From: Halobaculum sp. XH14
Lineage (GTDB): Archaea > Halobacteriota > Halobacteria > Halobacteriales > Haloferacaceae
Direction: 5' to 3'
Length of the DNA: 64,000 bases
Assembly (NCBI RefSeq): GCF_032116555.1
Contig: NZ_CP134949.1
Span: 1,364,001-1,428,000 of the forward strand
In this document: positions 9,431 through 17,807 of the stretch, one piece after another
Layout of the letters: every line of letters starts with the position of its first letter
Position numbering within the stretch: the first letter of the stretch is position 1
Program-made: the position numbers and the translations under genes
The notes under the pieces: model-generated
What the model was told of the DNA's origin: nothing
Seen by the model: the letters and a program-made list of their open reading frames with translations, nothing else
The model's database searches: none

Positions 9431-10576
9431 ATGCGAACCGTCGACGCCGCGGGCCTCGGAATCGGCGACGAACACCCGCCCCGGATCATGGGCGTGCTCA
9501 ACGTCTCCGCGGAGTCGCCCTACTCCCCGAGCGTGTTCGACGACCCGGGCGAGGCGGCCGCCTACGTGGACGAGGAGCTGATCGACGAGGGCGCGGACGT
9601 CGTCGACGTCGGCCTCGAATCGGCGAACAAGCGCTTCGAGGTGCTCTCGGCGGAACAGGAACTCGACCGGCTCGACACTGCGGTCGAGACCGTCGAGTCC
9701 GTCTCGGGCGACGCCGTGTTCTCCATCGAGACGCGCTACCACGAGGTCGCCGACGCCGCGCTCTCGCGCGGGTTCGACATGGTGAACGACATCTGCGGCT
9801 TCGCCGACCCGGAAATGCCCGCGACCTGCGAGGAGTACGACGCCGCCGTGGCGAAGATGGCCTCGCCCCCCGACCTCGAACGCCCCGGCGCGGTGGAGGA
9901 CGTGGACGACATCTACGAGGCGCTCTCGCTCAACGGCTTCACCGAGAAGACCATCCTCGACCCGGCGTTCGGCGGCTGGTCGGAGGCGAAGACGACCGCG
10001 GACGACCGCGAGACGTTCCGCAGGCTCCGGGAGTTCCGCGGCTACGGCCGACCGCTGCTCGTCTCCATCAACCGCAAGAACTTCCTCCGCGAGGTCGCCG
10101 GCCGCGACACCGAGGACGCGCTGCCCGTCTCGCTGGCCGCGACGTCGATGGCCGTCGAGCGCGGCGCACACGTGATCCGAACGCACGACGTGGCCGAGAC
10201 GCGCGACGCCGCTCTCATCGGCGAGGCGTTCGCGGGGGACCGGGTCCGCCGGGACGGCGACGTCTCGGTGGAGGAACTCGACGTGACCACGCCTGACGAG
10301 GCGCGACGGCACCTCGACCGCCTCGGCGGCGACGCCGAACGCGCGGCGGACGCCGTGACGCGGGTGTTCGAGTTCGACGGCCTCTCGGCCGAGGAGGCGG
10401 GCGCGTTCCGGGCCGGCGCGGCAGAATCGGGTGCAGTCGCCGTGATCGGCGCGGAGGGAACGGCGGCGCTGTTGATCGGCACTCCCGCGGACCTCGAACG
10501 GGCTGGATCGGCGATATCGGGCGTCTCCACCGCTCTCGACGCCGCTCTCGGCCCGCTCGTCACCTCGGCCGAGTGA
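9431..10576 (+). CDS. folP: Dihydropteroate synthase-like protein with C-terminal extension
   Basis: A TIM-barrel pterin-binding protein of 381 residues, related to the enzyme that joins hydroxymethyl-dihydropterin pyrophosphate to p-aminobenzoate. Conserved DHPS features are IMGVLNVSAESPYSPSVF (about 19-36), TILDPAFGGW, VSINRKNFL and the RTHDVAETRDAA segment. The usual GGESTRPG loop is replaced by GLESANKRF (61-69), so the substrate may differ. A C-terminal domain of about 90 residues follows the barrel. The mptE gene lies directly downstream, which supports a role in pterin or folate synthesis. Confidence 0.82.
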   Translation: MRTVDAAGLGIGDEHPPRIMGVLNVSAESPYSPSVFDDPGEAAAYVDEELIDEGADVVDVGLESANKRFEVLSAEQELDRLDTAVETVESVSGDAVFSIETRYHEVADAALSRGFDMVNDICGFADPEMPATCEEYDAAVAKMASPPDLERPGAVEDVDDIYEALSLNGFTEKTILDPAFGGWSEAKTTADDRETFRRLREFRGYGRPLLVSINRKNFLREVAGRDTEDALPVSLAATSMAVERGAHVIRTHDVAETRDAALIGEAFAGDRVRRDGDVSVEELDVTTPDEARRHLDRLGGDAERAADAVTRVFEFDGLSAEEAGAFRAGAAESGAVAVIGAEGTAALLIGTPADLERAGSAISGVSTALDAALGPLVTSAE

Positions 10577-10579
10577 GAA

Positions 10580-10661
10580 AACTTATACCATCAGCCCCGG
10601 TACGACCGGCTGGAAGCCGGAAGGGCGCTACGGGTAGGGGTACTTGGGTGCGCTTCCGGCC
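10580..10661 (+). promoter_or_regulatory. TATA-like box and overlapping hairpins upstream of mptE
   Basis: ACTTATACC at 10580-10588 looks like a strong TATA box. Just downstream is a perfect hairpin, CCGGCT-GGA-AGCCGG (10606-10620). Its 3' arm overlaps the 5' arm of a second stem, CCGGAAGGGCGC (10617-10628) with GCGCTTCCGG (10650-10659). The two stems cannot form together. A second TATA-like CGTATCTTTG (10678-10687) lies about 30 nt before the mptE ATG. Confidence 0.45.
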
Positions 10662-10712
10662 CAAACCGTATCTTTGACTGCCGAGCGGTGCATCCACCCG
10701 GTAGTGACGACC

Positions 10713-11387
10713 ATGGAGTTCGCCGAGTGGGAGCCGATCTACGAGCGGATTCTGGCCGACTTCGGCTACGACCGGGCCGGCGACGAGTCGATCCGTGACC
10801 GGCTGGCCGCGCTCGCGGAGCCGTTCGACCTCGACCGCCTGGACTGTACGGGACTGACGGTCGCGGTCGCCGGTGCCGGCCCGTCGCTGGAGTCGGACCT
10901 CGACCTCGCCCGCGGGGCCGACCGCGTCTTCGCCGCCTCCACCGCGACCGACAGGCTCGTCGACGCCGGCGTCGCGGTCGACGCCATGGTCACGGACCTG
11001 GACAAGAACCCCGAAACCGGGCTCGAACGCACCGAACGCGGGGAGCCAGTCGTCGCGCACGCTCACGGCGACAACGGCGACCTGGTGGACGAGTGGCTCC
11101 CGCGGTACGACTCCGCGCACGTGCTGGCGACGACCCAGGCGGCCCCTGCCGGCCCGGTTCGCAACTTCGGCGGGTTCACCGACGGCGACCGGGCGGCGTT
11201 CCTCGCGGACGCGCTCGGTGCCGATGCCCTCCGGTTTCCCGGCTGGGACTTCGAGGACGGTTCCCTCACGCCGGGGAAGGCCCGGAAGCTGCGGTGGGCC
11301 GAGCGTCTGCTGTACCTGCTCGAACGCCGCCGAGGCGAACGGTTCGCCGTCCTCGACGGACGGCGGGAGGCCATCGACGCCCTCTGA
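10713..11387 (+). CDS. mptE: 6-hydroxymethyl-dihydropterin diphosphokinase MptE-like (DUF115)
   Basis: Probably transfers pyrophosphate to 6-hydroxymethyl-7,8-dihydropterin, the step before dihydropteroate synthase. The 224-residue protein carries the DUF115 core: VAVAGAGPSLESDLDL, then AASTATDRLVDAGVAVDAMVTDLD (about 70-93), and later HAHGDNGDLV and PVRNFGGFTDGDRA, the acidic and glycine clusters that bind nucleotide and metal in this family. The ATG at 10713 (MEFAEWEPIY) matches the family start; an in-frame start 23 codons upstream falls inside the structured leader. It follows the DHPS-like gene by 136 bp. Confidence 0.88.
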   Translation: MEFAEWEPIYERILADFGYDRAGDESIRDRLAALAEPFDLDRLDCTGLTVAVAGAGPSLESDLDLARGADRVFAASTATDRLVDAGVAVDAMVTDLDKNPETGLERTERGEPVVAHAHGDNGDLVDEWLPRYDSAHVLATTQAAPAGPVRNFGGFTDGDRAAFLADALGADALRFPGWDFEDGSLTPGKARKLRWAERLLYLLERRRGERFAVLDGRREAIDAL

Positions 11388-11410
11388 GGGACCGACCCGC
11401 ACTCGCCTGC

Positions 11411-11439
11411 CTAAAACATATTTTAGCGGACACTTATCC
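11411..11439 (+). promoter_or_regulatory. psmB promoter: TATA-like box with AT-rich inverted repeat
   Basis: ACTTATCC (11432-11439) lies about 25 nt before the psmB ATG at 11462. Immediately upstream, CTAAAA-CATA-TTTTAG (11411-11426) is an inverted repeat with 6-bp arms, a plausible regulator site or upstream activating element. Confidence 0.5.
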
Positions 11440-11461
11440 GGACGAGGCCGGAACGGACGGT

Positions 11462-12070
11462 ATGGTTCAGGAGACCGAGTTCGGGACGACCATCGTCGGC
11501 CTCGTCGCCGACGGCCGGGTCGTTCTCGCGTCTGACCGGCGTGCGAGCGCCGGCGGCATGGTGGCGAGCAAACGGGCGGACAAGGTGTTCCCCATCGGCG
11601 ACCGCGCGGCGCTGGCGTTCACCGGCGCGGTCGGCGACGCACAGGGGCTGGTCCGGACGCTCGAAAGCGAGGTCAGGCTGTACGAGACGCGTCGGAACGC
11701 GGCGATGTCGGTCCCGGCGCTCGCGTCAGTGACCGCGAGCACGATGCGGGAGAACCCAGTTCGGGTCCAGCACGTCCTCGGCGGCGTCGACGCCGACGGC
11801 CCCCACCTCTACACGTTCGACGCCGCCGGCGGGGTGCTCGAACAACCGTACGCCGCGGACGGGTCGGGCGGCCCCACGGCCTACGGCGTGCTGGAGAACG
11901 AGTACCGGGAGGACGTCTCGGTCGAGGCGGCGCGCGCACTCGCCGGGCGAGCCGTGGCGGCCGCCTCCGAGCGCGACCTCGCGTCCGGTAACGGACTCGC
12001 CGTCGCAACCGTCGACGAGAAGTCGGTCGAACTCGACCGCTACGACGACCCCGCGGCCGTCGCGTCGTAG
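11462..12070 (+). CDS. psmB: Proteasome beta subunit with very short propeptide
   Basis: The catalytic subunit of the 20S proteasome, 202 residues. The expected autoprocessing point is Gly8/Thr9 (EFG-TTIVGLVADGRVV). Counting from that Thr as 1, the catalytic set Thr1, Asp17 and Lys33 is present in LASDRRAS and RADKVFP, so the subunit should be active. The propeptide is only eight residues, far shorter than the roughly 50-residue one I recall for the main haloarchaeal PsmB, so it may be a second beta paralogue. The C-terminus overlaps the convergent downstream gene by 31 bp. The alpha subunit gene is 13 kb away. Confidence 0.9.
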   Translation: MVQETEFGTTIVGLVADGRVVLASDRRASAGGMVASKRADKVFPIGDRAALAFTGAVGDAQGLVRTLESEVRLYETRRNAAMSVPALASVTASTMRENPVRVQHVLGGVDADGPHLYTFDAAGGVLEQPYAADGSGGPTAYGVLENEYREDVSVEAARALAGRAVAAASERDLASGNGLAVATVDEKSVELDRYDDPAAVAS

Positions 12071-13149
12071 TCCTCGGCGTCGTCGGTCGAGGTCGGCCCC
12101 GGCTCAGCGCGAGTCCGGTCGGCGTCGGCCGCCCCGTCGTCGTCGATCGACACCTCCCCGTCAGTCGATCCTTCCTCCTCGATCGGCCCCTCCTTATCGA
12201 TCGATTCCTCTTCGTCAGTCGACCCCTCGTCGACGGTCACCCGCTCCACGTCGACGACGGTCGGTCCATCCCCGACGAGCAGCCCGAGCGTTTCCCCGCC
12301 GAGCCGGATCCGCACCCTCACGGCCGGTGGATCCTCGGACAGCACCGTTTCGCTCCACTCGGAGCCCAGGTTCCAGATCGGCCGGTCGCGGATCGACCCG
12401 CCGTGTTCCCGGAAGAACGCGACGGCTTCGGGGTGGCTCGTGACCGCGAGCGACACCGGGGCGCGCACCCGGAAGTCACAGTCCGAACACCGGCCGGCGA
12501 GCACCGGTCGCCGCTCGTCCCCGGGAAGCGCCGGCGTCTCGACGAACGTGATCTCGGCCCCGGCGCGGCCCGCACAGTCCGGGCAGACGCCCTCCGCGAG
12601 CAGGCCGAACCTGTGCCGATGGTGCGCGTCGAACGCAGCCGCCGTCTCCGCCGCGTCGCGGTCGCGGGAGCCGCTCGGCGGGAACGGCAGCGAGAGGAGT
12701 TCCGTCCCGCACCCGGTGCAGGCGACGGCGACGAAGTTGTCCGCGACGCGGGCTTCCAGGCTCGGTTCACCACAGACCGGGCAGTCGCCCTCGATCGGCT
12801 CCGGGTCGCGGGTGACCTGCTCGGTGTAGGTGCCGGCCGCGAGCGCCCGGGCCGCCTGCCGGCCGGCGTACGTGAGCCGGTAGCGCTCCGTCTCCTCGTC
12901 CTTCCGGACGAACCGGTCCACGAGCTGCCGGAGGTGGTACGCGAAGCCGGCGCTCGTCTCCTCGTCGCTCGCCTCGAACAGCTCCGTGAACGTCGGCGGC
13001 TCGTCGGCGTCCGCGAGCGTCCGAAGCACGCGCAGGCGGGTGTCGTTGCCCAGCGCCGCAAAGGCGTCGTCCGCGTTCGCGTCCGGGGCCAGTTCCCCTC
13101 CGTCGCCCGGTCCGGCGTCCGCGCGTTCGGTCGACTCCGCGTCCGTCAC
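12040..13149 (-). CDS. ArsR-type winged-helix protein with zinc-ribbon and DUF7351-like region
   Basis: A 369-residue putative transcriptional regulator. A winged-helix domain (ALGNDTRLRVLRTLADADE to the AYHLRQLVDRFVRK recognition region, about 31-90) is followed by paired CxxC zinc-ribbon motifs (CPVCGEP, CTGCGTE, CPDCAG, CSDCDF). The C-terminal tail is acidic low complexity with repeated EGSTD/SIDKE/SIDDD blocks. The effector is unknown. It starts with GTG overlapping the stop of the upstream oxidoreductase (13146-13149), so the two are coupled. A paralogue with the same architecture lies at 47176-48096. Confidence 0.82.
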   Translation of the reverse strand: MTDAESTERADAGPGDGGELAPDANADDAFAALGNDTRLRVLRTLADADEPPTFTELFEASDEETSAGFAYHLRQLVDRFVRKDEETERYRLTYAGRQAARALAAGTYTEQVTRDPEPIEGDCPVCGEPSLEARVADNFVAVACTGCGTELLSLPFPPSGSRDRDAAETAAAFDAHHRHRFGLLAEGVCPDCAGRAGAEITFVETPALPGDERRPVLAGRCSDCDFRVRAPVSLAVTSHPEAVAFFREHGGSIRDRPIWNLGSEWSETVLSEDPPAVRVRIRLGGETLGLLVGDGPTVVDVERVTVDEGSTDEEESIDKEGPIEEEGSTDGEVSIDDDGAADADRTRAEPGPTSTDDAEDYDATAAGSS

Positions 13150-14144
13150 GGCGCCAGCACCTCCATCGTGGTCCGGATCCCCTCCCGGTCGGCCTCGCGC
13201 GGGAAGCCGACCGTGAGCGCGTCGACGCCGTCGATCCCGGCGAACTCGGCCAGCCGCTCGCGCGCCTCGTCGGGGGTCCCCGCGACCGCGAGGTCCCCGA
13301 GCAGATCGTCGCCGAGCGCGCCCATCGCGGCGCGCCGGTCGCCGTCGTTCCAGTTATCGTACACGGCGTGGGCGGTGTCCTCGTACCCCTGCCGGGCGAG
13401 CGCGTCGCGGTAGAACGTTCCCATGCCGCCGATGTAGAAGCAGAGGTGCTGGCGAACTTGCTCGCGAGCGCGGTCGCCGTCCTCGTCGACGTAGCAGGTG
13501 AGCGACATCGTCACCCGCGCGTCCTCGGGGTCGCGGTCGCCGAGGTCCGCGCCGCGTCGGAAGTCGTCGAGCCGGTCCTGGAGCCCCTCGGGCGTGAGCA
13601 TGAGCGCGTGCCAGCCGTCGGCAAAGCGCCCCGCCAGCTCAACGGACTTTGGCCCCATCCCGGCCGCGTCCACGGGCGGGGGGATCTCGGGCGGCCCCTG
13701 GCGGAGTCGGAACCCGCCGAGCCGGAACACGTCGCCGTCGTAGCGCACCTCCTCGCCCGAGACGACGCGCCTGAGGATCTCGACGTACTCGCGGGTCCGC
13801 TTCAGGGGCCGGTCGAACTCCACGCCGTGCCAGTTCCGAATCACCGCCGGCCCGGAGGGACCCAGACCCACGCGGAACCGTCCGTCGCTGGCCTCCTGGA
13901 GGGTTGCGGCGGTCTGGCCGACGAGCGTCGGCGAGCGGGAGTAGACGTTGAGGATGGAGGCTCCGAGCCCGACGTCGTCGGTTCGCTCCGCCGCGAGCGC
14001 GAGCGTCGTGACGCCGTCCCGACCCCACGTTTCCGGGAGCCAGACGCGGTCGTAGCCGTGGTCCTCGGCCGCCTCCGCGAGCGAGACGACGTCCTCGAGC
14101 GAGGGCTGGGCCGCGACCGGCAGCGAGACGTCCAGTTCGGTCAT
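13146..14144 (-). CDS. LLM-class F420-dependent oxidoreductase
   Basis: A luciferase-like monooxygenase-fold TIM barrel of 332 residues that probably uses coenzyme F420. It opens MTELDVSLPVAAQPSLEDVV and contains VWLPETWGRDGVTTLALAAERT (about 36-57, split by short loops) and FRVGLGPSGPAV, both typical of the bacterial-luciferase/F420 family. It appears to match the haloarchaeal TIGR04024 subgroup, from memory. The substrate is unknown. It is the first gene of a two-gene unit with the regulator downstream, so that regulator may control it. Confidence 0.85.
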   Translation of the reverse strand: MTELDVSLPVAAQPSLEDVVSLAEAAEDHGYDRVWLPETWGRDGVTTLALAAERTDDVGLGASILNVYSRSPTLVGQTAATLQEASDGRFRVGLGPSGPAVIRNWHGVEFDRPLKRTREYVEILRRVVSGEEVRYDGDVFRLGGFRLRQGPPEIPPPVDAAGMGPKSVELAGRFADGWHALMLTPEGLQDRLDDFRRGADLGDRDPEDARVTMSLTCYVDEDGDRAREQVRQHLCFYIGGMGTFYRDALARQGYEDTAHAVYDNWNDGDRRAAMGALGDDLLGDLAVAGTPDEARERLAEFAGIDGVDALTVGFPREADREGIRTTMEVLAP

Positions 14145-14366
14145 ACCCCCGAGAAGTCGGGCGTCGCGTAAGAAACCTCCCCCTCCGGGACCGTGGCGAC
14201 CGGAATCGGGAGGGTGGGTCGAGCGGCATCAGGAGCGGGGACCGACCGGCATGGGAGCGGGGACCGAAGGGAGAGAACGCGGACGGCGTGTCGATGTTCG
14301 TGATCGGACCGTCGCGCGGCCGGCGTGACAGAAGCGTTAGGGGCCGTGCGTTCGTGTGCCCCGACG

Positions 14367-15785
14367 ATGCGACTGTTCTGGCACCGGCGCGACCTCCGGC
14401 TCGCCGACAACATCGGGCTCGCCGAGGCGGCGTCCGGCGACACCGTCGTCCCGGTCTTCGTCTTCGACGACGACGTGCTCGCGCACGCGAGCGACGCCCG
14501 CGTGCGCTTCATGCTCGACGCGCTCGCCGAGGTGCGCGAGCGCTACCGGGAGCGCGGCTCGGACCTCCTCGCGGTCCGTGGCGATCCGGCAGAGGCGCTT
14601 CCGGGACTGGCGGCGACCCACGAGGCCGACTCGGTGTACTGGAACGTGGACTATTCCGGGCTCGCCCGCGAGCGCGACTCGGCCGTGGGGCGCGCGCTCG
14701 ACGAGGCTGGCCTCGGCCGCGAGACGTTCCACGACGCGGTCCACCACGAACCGGGCGAGATCACGACGAACGAGGGGGAGCCGTACTCGGTGTACACCTA
14801 CTTCTGGCGGAAGTGGCGCGACCGCGGGAAGGACGCGGCCGTTCCCGCGCCCGGCGCGGACGCGCTCGCGGACGTGTCGGGCGACCCGCTCCCGGCGATC
14901 GACGACCTCGGGTTCTCGGAGCCCGATGCGGACGTGCGGACGGCCGGGACGGCCACGGCCCGCGAGCGGCTGGCGTCGTTTTGCGACGGGCCGATCTTCG
15001 AGTACGCGGAGTCGCGCGACTACCCGGCGCGGGAGGGGACCTCACGGCTCTCGACGGACCTCAAGTGGGGAACGATCGGCGTGCGCGAGGTGTCCGAGGC
15101 GACGGCGGACGCCGCCGAGGAGGCGGCCGAATCCGGCGACGACGCCGCGGTCGAGTCCGTCGAGGAGTTCCGATCACAGCTCGCCTGGCGGGAGTTTTAC
15201 GAGCAGGTCCTCTGGGCGAACCCGAACGTCGTCTCCGCGAACTTCAGGTCCTACGAGCAGCCCATCGGGTGGCGGGAGGACGACGAGGACCTTCGGGCCT
15301 GGAAGGAGGGACGGACCGGCTACCCCATCGTCGACGCCGGCATGCGCCAGCTCCGGGAGGAAGCGTACATGCACAACCGGCTCAGGATGATCGTCGCCTC
15401 CTTTCTCACGAAGGACCTCCGCATCGACTGGCGGGAGGGGTACGCCCACTTCCGCGACCTGCTTGCGGACCACGACACCGCCAACGACACCGGCGGCTGG
15501 CAGTGGGCCGACTCGACCGGCACGGACGCCCAGCCGTACTTCCGCGTGTTCAACCCCGTCACGCAGGGCGAACGCTACGACCCCGACGCCGAGTACATCA
15601 GACGGTACGTGCCCGCGTTCGAGGGCGTGCCGGCCGAGGAGATCCACGGCTGGACCGACCTCACCGGCGAGCAGCGCGAGCGGACCGCCGACCACCCGCA
15701 CCTCATCGTCGACCACTCGGAGGCGCGGGAGGCGGCCATCGAGATGTTCGAGCGCGCCCGCGGGGACGGCAAGGAGTCGGACTGA
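14367..15785 (+). CDS. phr: Deoxyribodipyrimidine photolyase (class I cryptochrome/photolyase)
   Basis: Repairs UV-induced cyclobutane pyrimidine dimers in a light-dependent FAD reaction. The 472-residue protein has an N-terminal antenna domain (MRLFWHRRDLRLADNIGL) and a helical FAD domain with GYPIVDAGMRQL, MHNRLRMIVASFLTK and DTGGWQWADSTGTDAQPYFR, where the electron-transfer and lesion-binding residues lie. The start at 14367 is chosen because it gives the conserved N-terminus; 14 further codons upstream are open but have no family counterpart. Confidence 0.95.
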   Translation: MRLFWHRRDLRLADNIGLAEAASGDTVVPVFVFDDDVLAHASDARVRFMLDALAEVRERYRERGSDLLAVRGDPAEALPGLAATHEADSVYWNVDYSGLARERDSAVGRALDEAGLGRETFHDAVHHEPGEITTNEGEPYSVYTYFWRKWRDRGKDAAVPAPGADALADVSGDPLPAIDDLGFSEPDADVRTAGTATARERLASFCDGPIFEYAESRDYPAREGTSRLSTDLKWGTIGVREVSEATADAAEEAAESGDDAAVESVEEFRSQLAWREFYEQVLWANPNVVSANFRSYEQPIGWREDDEDLRAWKEGRTGYPIVDAGMRQLREEAYMHNRLRMIVASFLTKDLRIDWREGYAHFRDLLADHDTANDTGGWQWADSTGTDAQPYFRVFNPVTQGERYDPDAEYIRRYVPAFEGVPAEEIHGWTDLTGEQRERTADHPHLIVDHSEAREAAIEMFERARGDGKESD

Positions 15786-15851
15786 ACCGACGTCGTCGTC
15801 GCCGCTTGCCCGCCGCGACACGACTTTCTCCCCTCCGTCCGAGTCGGGGGT

Positions 15852-16454
15852 ATGGACGTCGACGTGCTGCTGTTCGAGGGGTTCGACGAACTGGACGCTG
15901 TCGGCCCGTTCGAGGTGTTCCGCACCGCCGCGGCCGAGGGTGCCGACTTCGACACGCGACTCGTCTCCATGGAGGGTCCGGGGACGGTGACCGCGAGCCA
16001 CGGGATGCGCGTGGAGGCAGAGGCCGCGCTGGGGGACCCCGGTGAGGTCGACCTGCTCGTCGTCCCCGGCGGCGGGTGGAACGACCGGAGCGACGCCGGC
16101 GCGTGGGCCGAGTACGAGCGCGGCGCAATCCCGGACGCCGTCGCCGCCCATCACGGGGCCGGGGCGACGGTCGCCTCCGTCTGTACGGGCGGGATGCTGC
16201 TCTCGAAGGCGGGGGTCCTCGCCGGCAGGCCGGCGGTGACCCACGGGAGCGCGCTGGCCGACCTCCGGGAGACGGACGCGGAGGTACGCGAGGAGCGCGT
16301 CGTCGACGACGGCGACGTGCTCACCGCCGGCGGCGTCACCTCGGGCATCGACCTCGCGCTCCACCTCGTCGAGCGCGAGGCGAGCGCCGAGGTCGCCGAC
16401 GCGGTGGCGACGGTCCTCGAGTACGAGCGCAGACACGAGACGTTCTCGCCGTAG
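15852..16454 (+). CDS. DJ-1/PfpI family protein
   Basis: A 200-residue DJ-1/PfpI superfamily protein. The fold is shown by VDVLLFEGFDELDAVGPFEVF at the N-terminus, the central LLVVPGGGW and the nucleophile-elbow cysteine in VASVCTGGMLL (about residue 114), followed by THGSALADLRE. Members include isonitrile hydratase-like enzymes, glyoxalase III and chaperone-like proteins; the AVGPFEVF start is closer to the isonitrile hydratase/AraC-ligand branch. It follows the photolyase gene by 66 bp on the same strand and may share its transcript. Confidence 0.85.
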   Translation: MDVDVLLFEGFDELDAVGPFEVFRTAAAEGADFDTRLVSMEGPGTVTASHGMRVEAEAALGDPGEVDLLVVPGGGWNDRSDAGAWAEYERGAIPDAVAAHHGAGATVASVCTGGMLLSKAGVLAGRPAVTHGSALADLRETDAEVREERVVDDGDVLTAGGVTSGIDLALHLVEREASAEVADAVATVLEYERRHETFSP

Positions 16455-16484
16455 CGGGGTGGAGCGCCCGGTCGGCGGAGGTCG

Positions 16485-17642
16485 CTACGAACGGGCGACC
16501 GGGATCACCGAGACGGCGGCCAGCACCGCGACCACGGCGAGCCCGTACCACCCGACCGCGTAGCCCGCGGTGTCCGCGAGGTAGCCGAACGCGGGCGGGG
16601 CCAGCAGGCCGCCGAGGTTGAGCGCCGTCTGGCCGCCGGCGGTCGCCGCGCCCACCTCCTCGTCCGGCACGAGCGCGGTGAGGCAGGCGTAGTAGACGCC
16701 GGGGAAGCCGAGGACGACGAGTCCCAGCGCGAGGAAGGCGACGGCCGCCGGGACGGGCGTGCCGGCGAGCGTGACCGCGAGGAACCCGACCGCCGTCAGT
16801 GCGGACTGACAGACCAGGACGAGCGCGCTCGCCCCGGCGTCGCCGGGGAGGCGGTCCGCCACCGCGCCGCCGCCGAGGCGGCCCAGGCTCCCGGTCACCT
16901 GCAGGCCGGCGAACGTGGCGCCGGCGAAGGCGGCCGTGGCTGCGACGGTCGAGTCGCGCATGTACACGACGACGTAGCCGGTCGTGGTGAACACCGCCGC
17001 GCCGAGGAAGAAGCCGGCGAGCAACAGCCCACGGTAACCCGGGCCGCCGAGCAGGCTCCGCACGTCCGGGACCGAGAGGGTGCCGCTCCCGGGTCGGCCC
17101 TCGTAGCCGCGTGCGAACGCGAGCGCGACGACCCCCGCGACGGCAGCGGCGACGAGAAAGCCCGTCCGCCAGTCGCCGTTCGTCCCGGCGGCGGTGACGA
17201 GTAGCGCCGACAGGCCCGAACCGGCGGTGACGCCGACCTGCTTGACGTTCATCGCGACGTTCCGCCGGCCCTCGGGGGCGACGACGAGCACCGCCCTGTT
17301 CGTCGCCGGCATCGCCGTGGCGTACGCCAGGCCGACGAAGACGAGCGCGGCCAGCAGCAGCGGGAACGTCGGCGCGAGGGCGACGGCGACCGAACCGACG
17401 CCGAGCAGCGTCAGGCCGACCAGCATCGCCGGGTATTCGCCGTAGGCGTCGACGGCCGCACCCGCGCCCCAGAGCGCGACGGTGTAGCCGAGCATCACGG
17501 CAGTCACTGCGACGCCCGTCAGGAACCCCGAGAGGCCGAACCCCTCGCTGATGAACCCCGTCGAGGCGAACACGGCATAAAAGCAGAGGCTCGCCGTCAC
17601 CTGCCAGCCGCCGACGAGTCCGACGCCGCGCCACCCCTTCAC
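16485..17642 (-). CDS. MFS transporter
   Basis: A 385-residue membrane protein with about 12 predicted helices, of the major facilitator superfamily. Evidence is the dense succession of hydrophobic segments (VGLVGGWQVTASLCFYAVFA at the start, VPAAVAFLALGLVVLGFPG later) and the loop DAYGEYPAMLVG in the place of the A-motif. The substrate cannot be inferred. The start codon is GTG at 17642; no clear promoter is seen. It lies convergent to the DJ-1 gene. Confidence 0.85.
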   Translation of the reverse strand: MKGWRGVGLVGGWQVTASLCFYAVFASTGFISEGFGLSGFLTGVAVTAVMLGYTVALWGAGAAVDAYGEYPAMLVGLTLLGVGSVAVALAPTFPLLLAALVFVGLAYATAMPATNRAVLVVAPEGRRNVAMNVKQVGVTAGSGLSALLVTAAGTNGDWRTGFLVAAAVAGVVALAFARGYEGRPGSGTLSVPDVRSLLGGPGYRGLLLAGFFLGAAVFTTTGYVVVYMRDSTVAATAAFAGATFAGLQVTGSLGRLGGGAVADRLPGDAGASALVLVCQSALTAVGFLAVTLAGTPVPAAVAFLALGLVVLGFPGVYYACLTALVPDEEVGAATAGGQTALNLGGLLAPPAFGYLADTAGYAVGWYGLAVVAVLAAVSVIPVARS

Positions 17643-17763
17643 GGCAGGGTGGACGGCCGGCAGGTACCTTCCCCCTTCGGTGACGGCGGGCCTCGCCGGT
17701 GGCTGGACAGGAGCGACGGCGTCCGTGGGGCCCGCGCGTGGCGTGCTAGCAATCCCTTTCTCA

Positions 17764-17804
17764 AAGTTTAACAGCTATCCGAATCATCTAGACGGCGAGG
17801 TGAT
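17764..17804 (+). promoter_or_regulatory. sod promoter region and strong Shine-Dalgarno site
   Basis: AAGTTTAA (17764-17771) is a TATA-like box. GAGGTGAT at 17797-17804, four bases before the ATG, matches the complement of the archaeal 16S rRNA 3' end very well, which is unusual in a genome where most genes here lack a Shine-Dalgarno motif. Confidence 0.55.
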
Positions 17805-17807
17805 TCC

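Noticed and set aside
9103-10296. 397-residue plus-strand frame overlapping the DHPS-like gene
   Set aside because: Out of frame with the conserved DHPS motifs, Arg-rich, and beginning inside repeat DNA.
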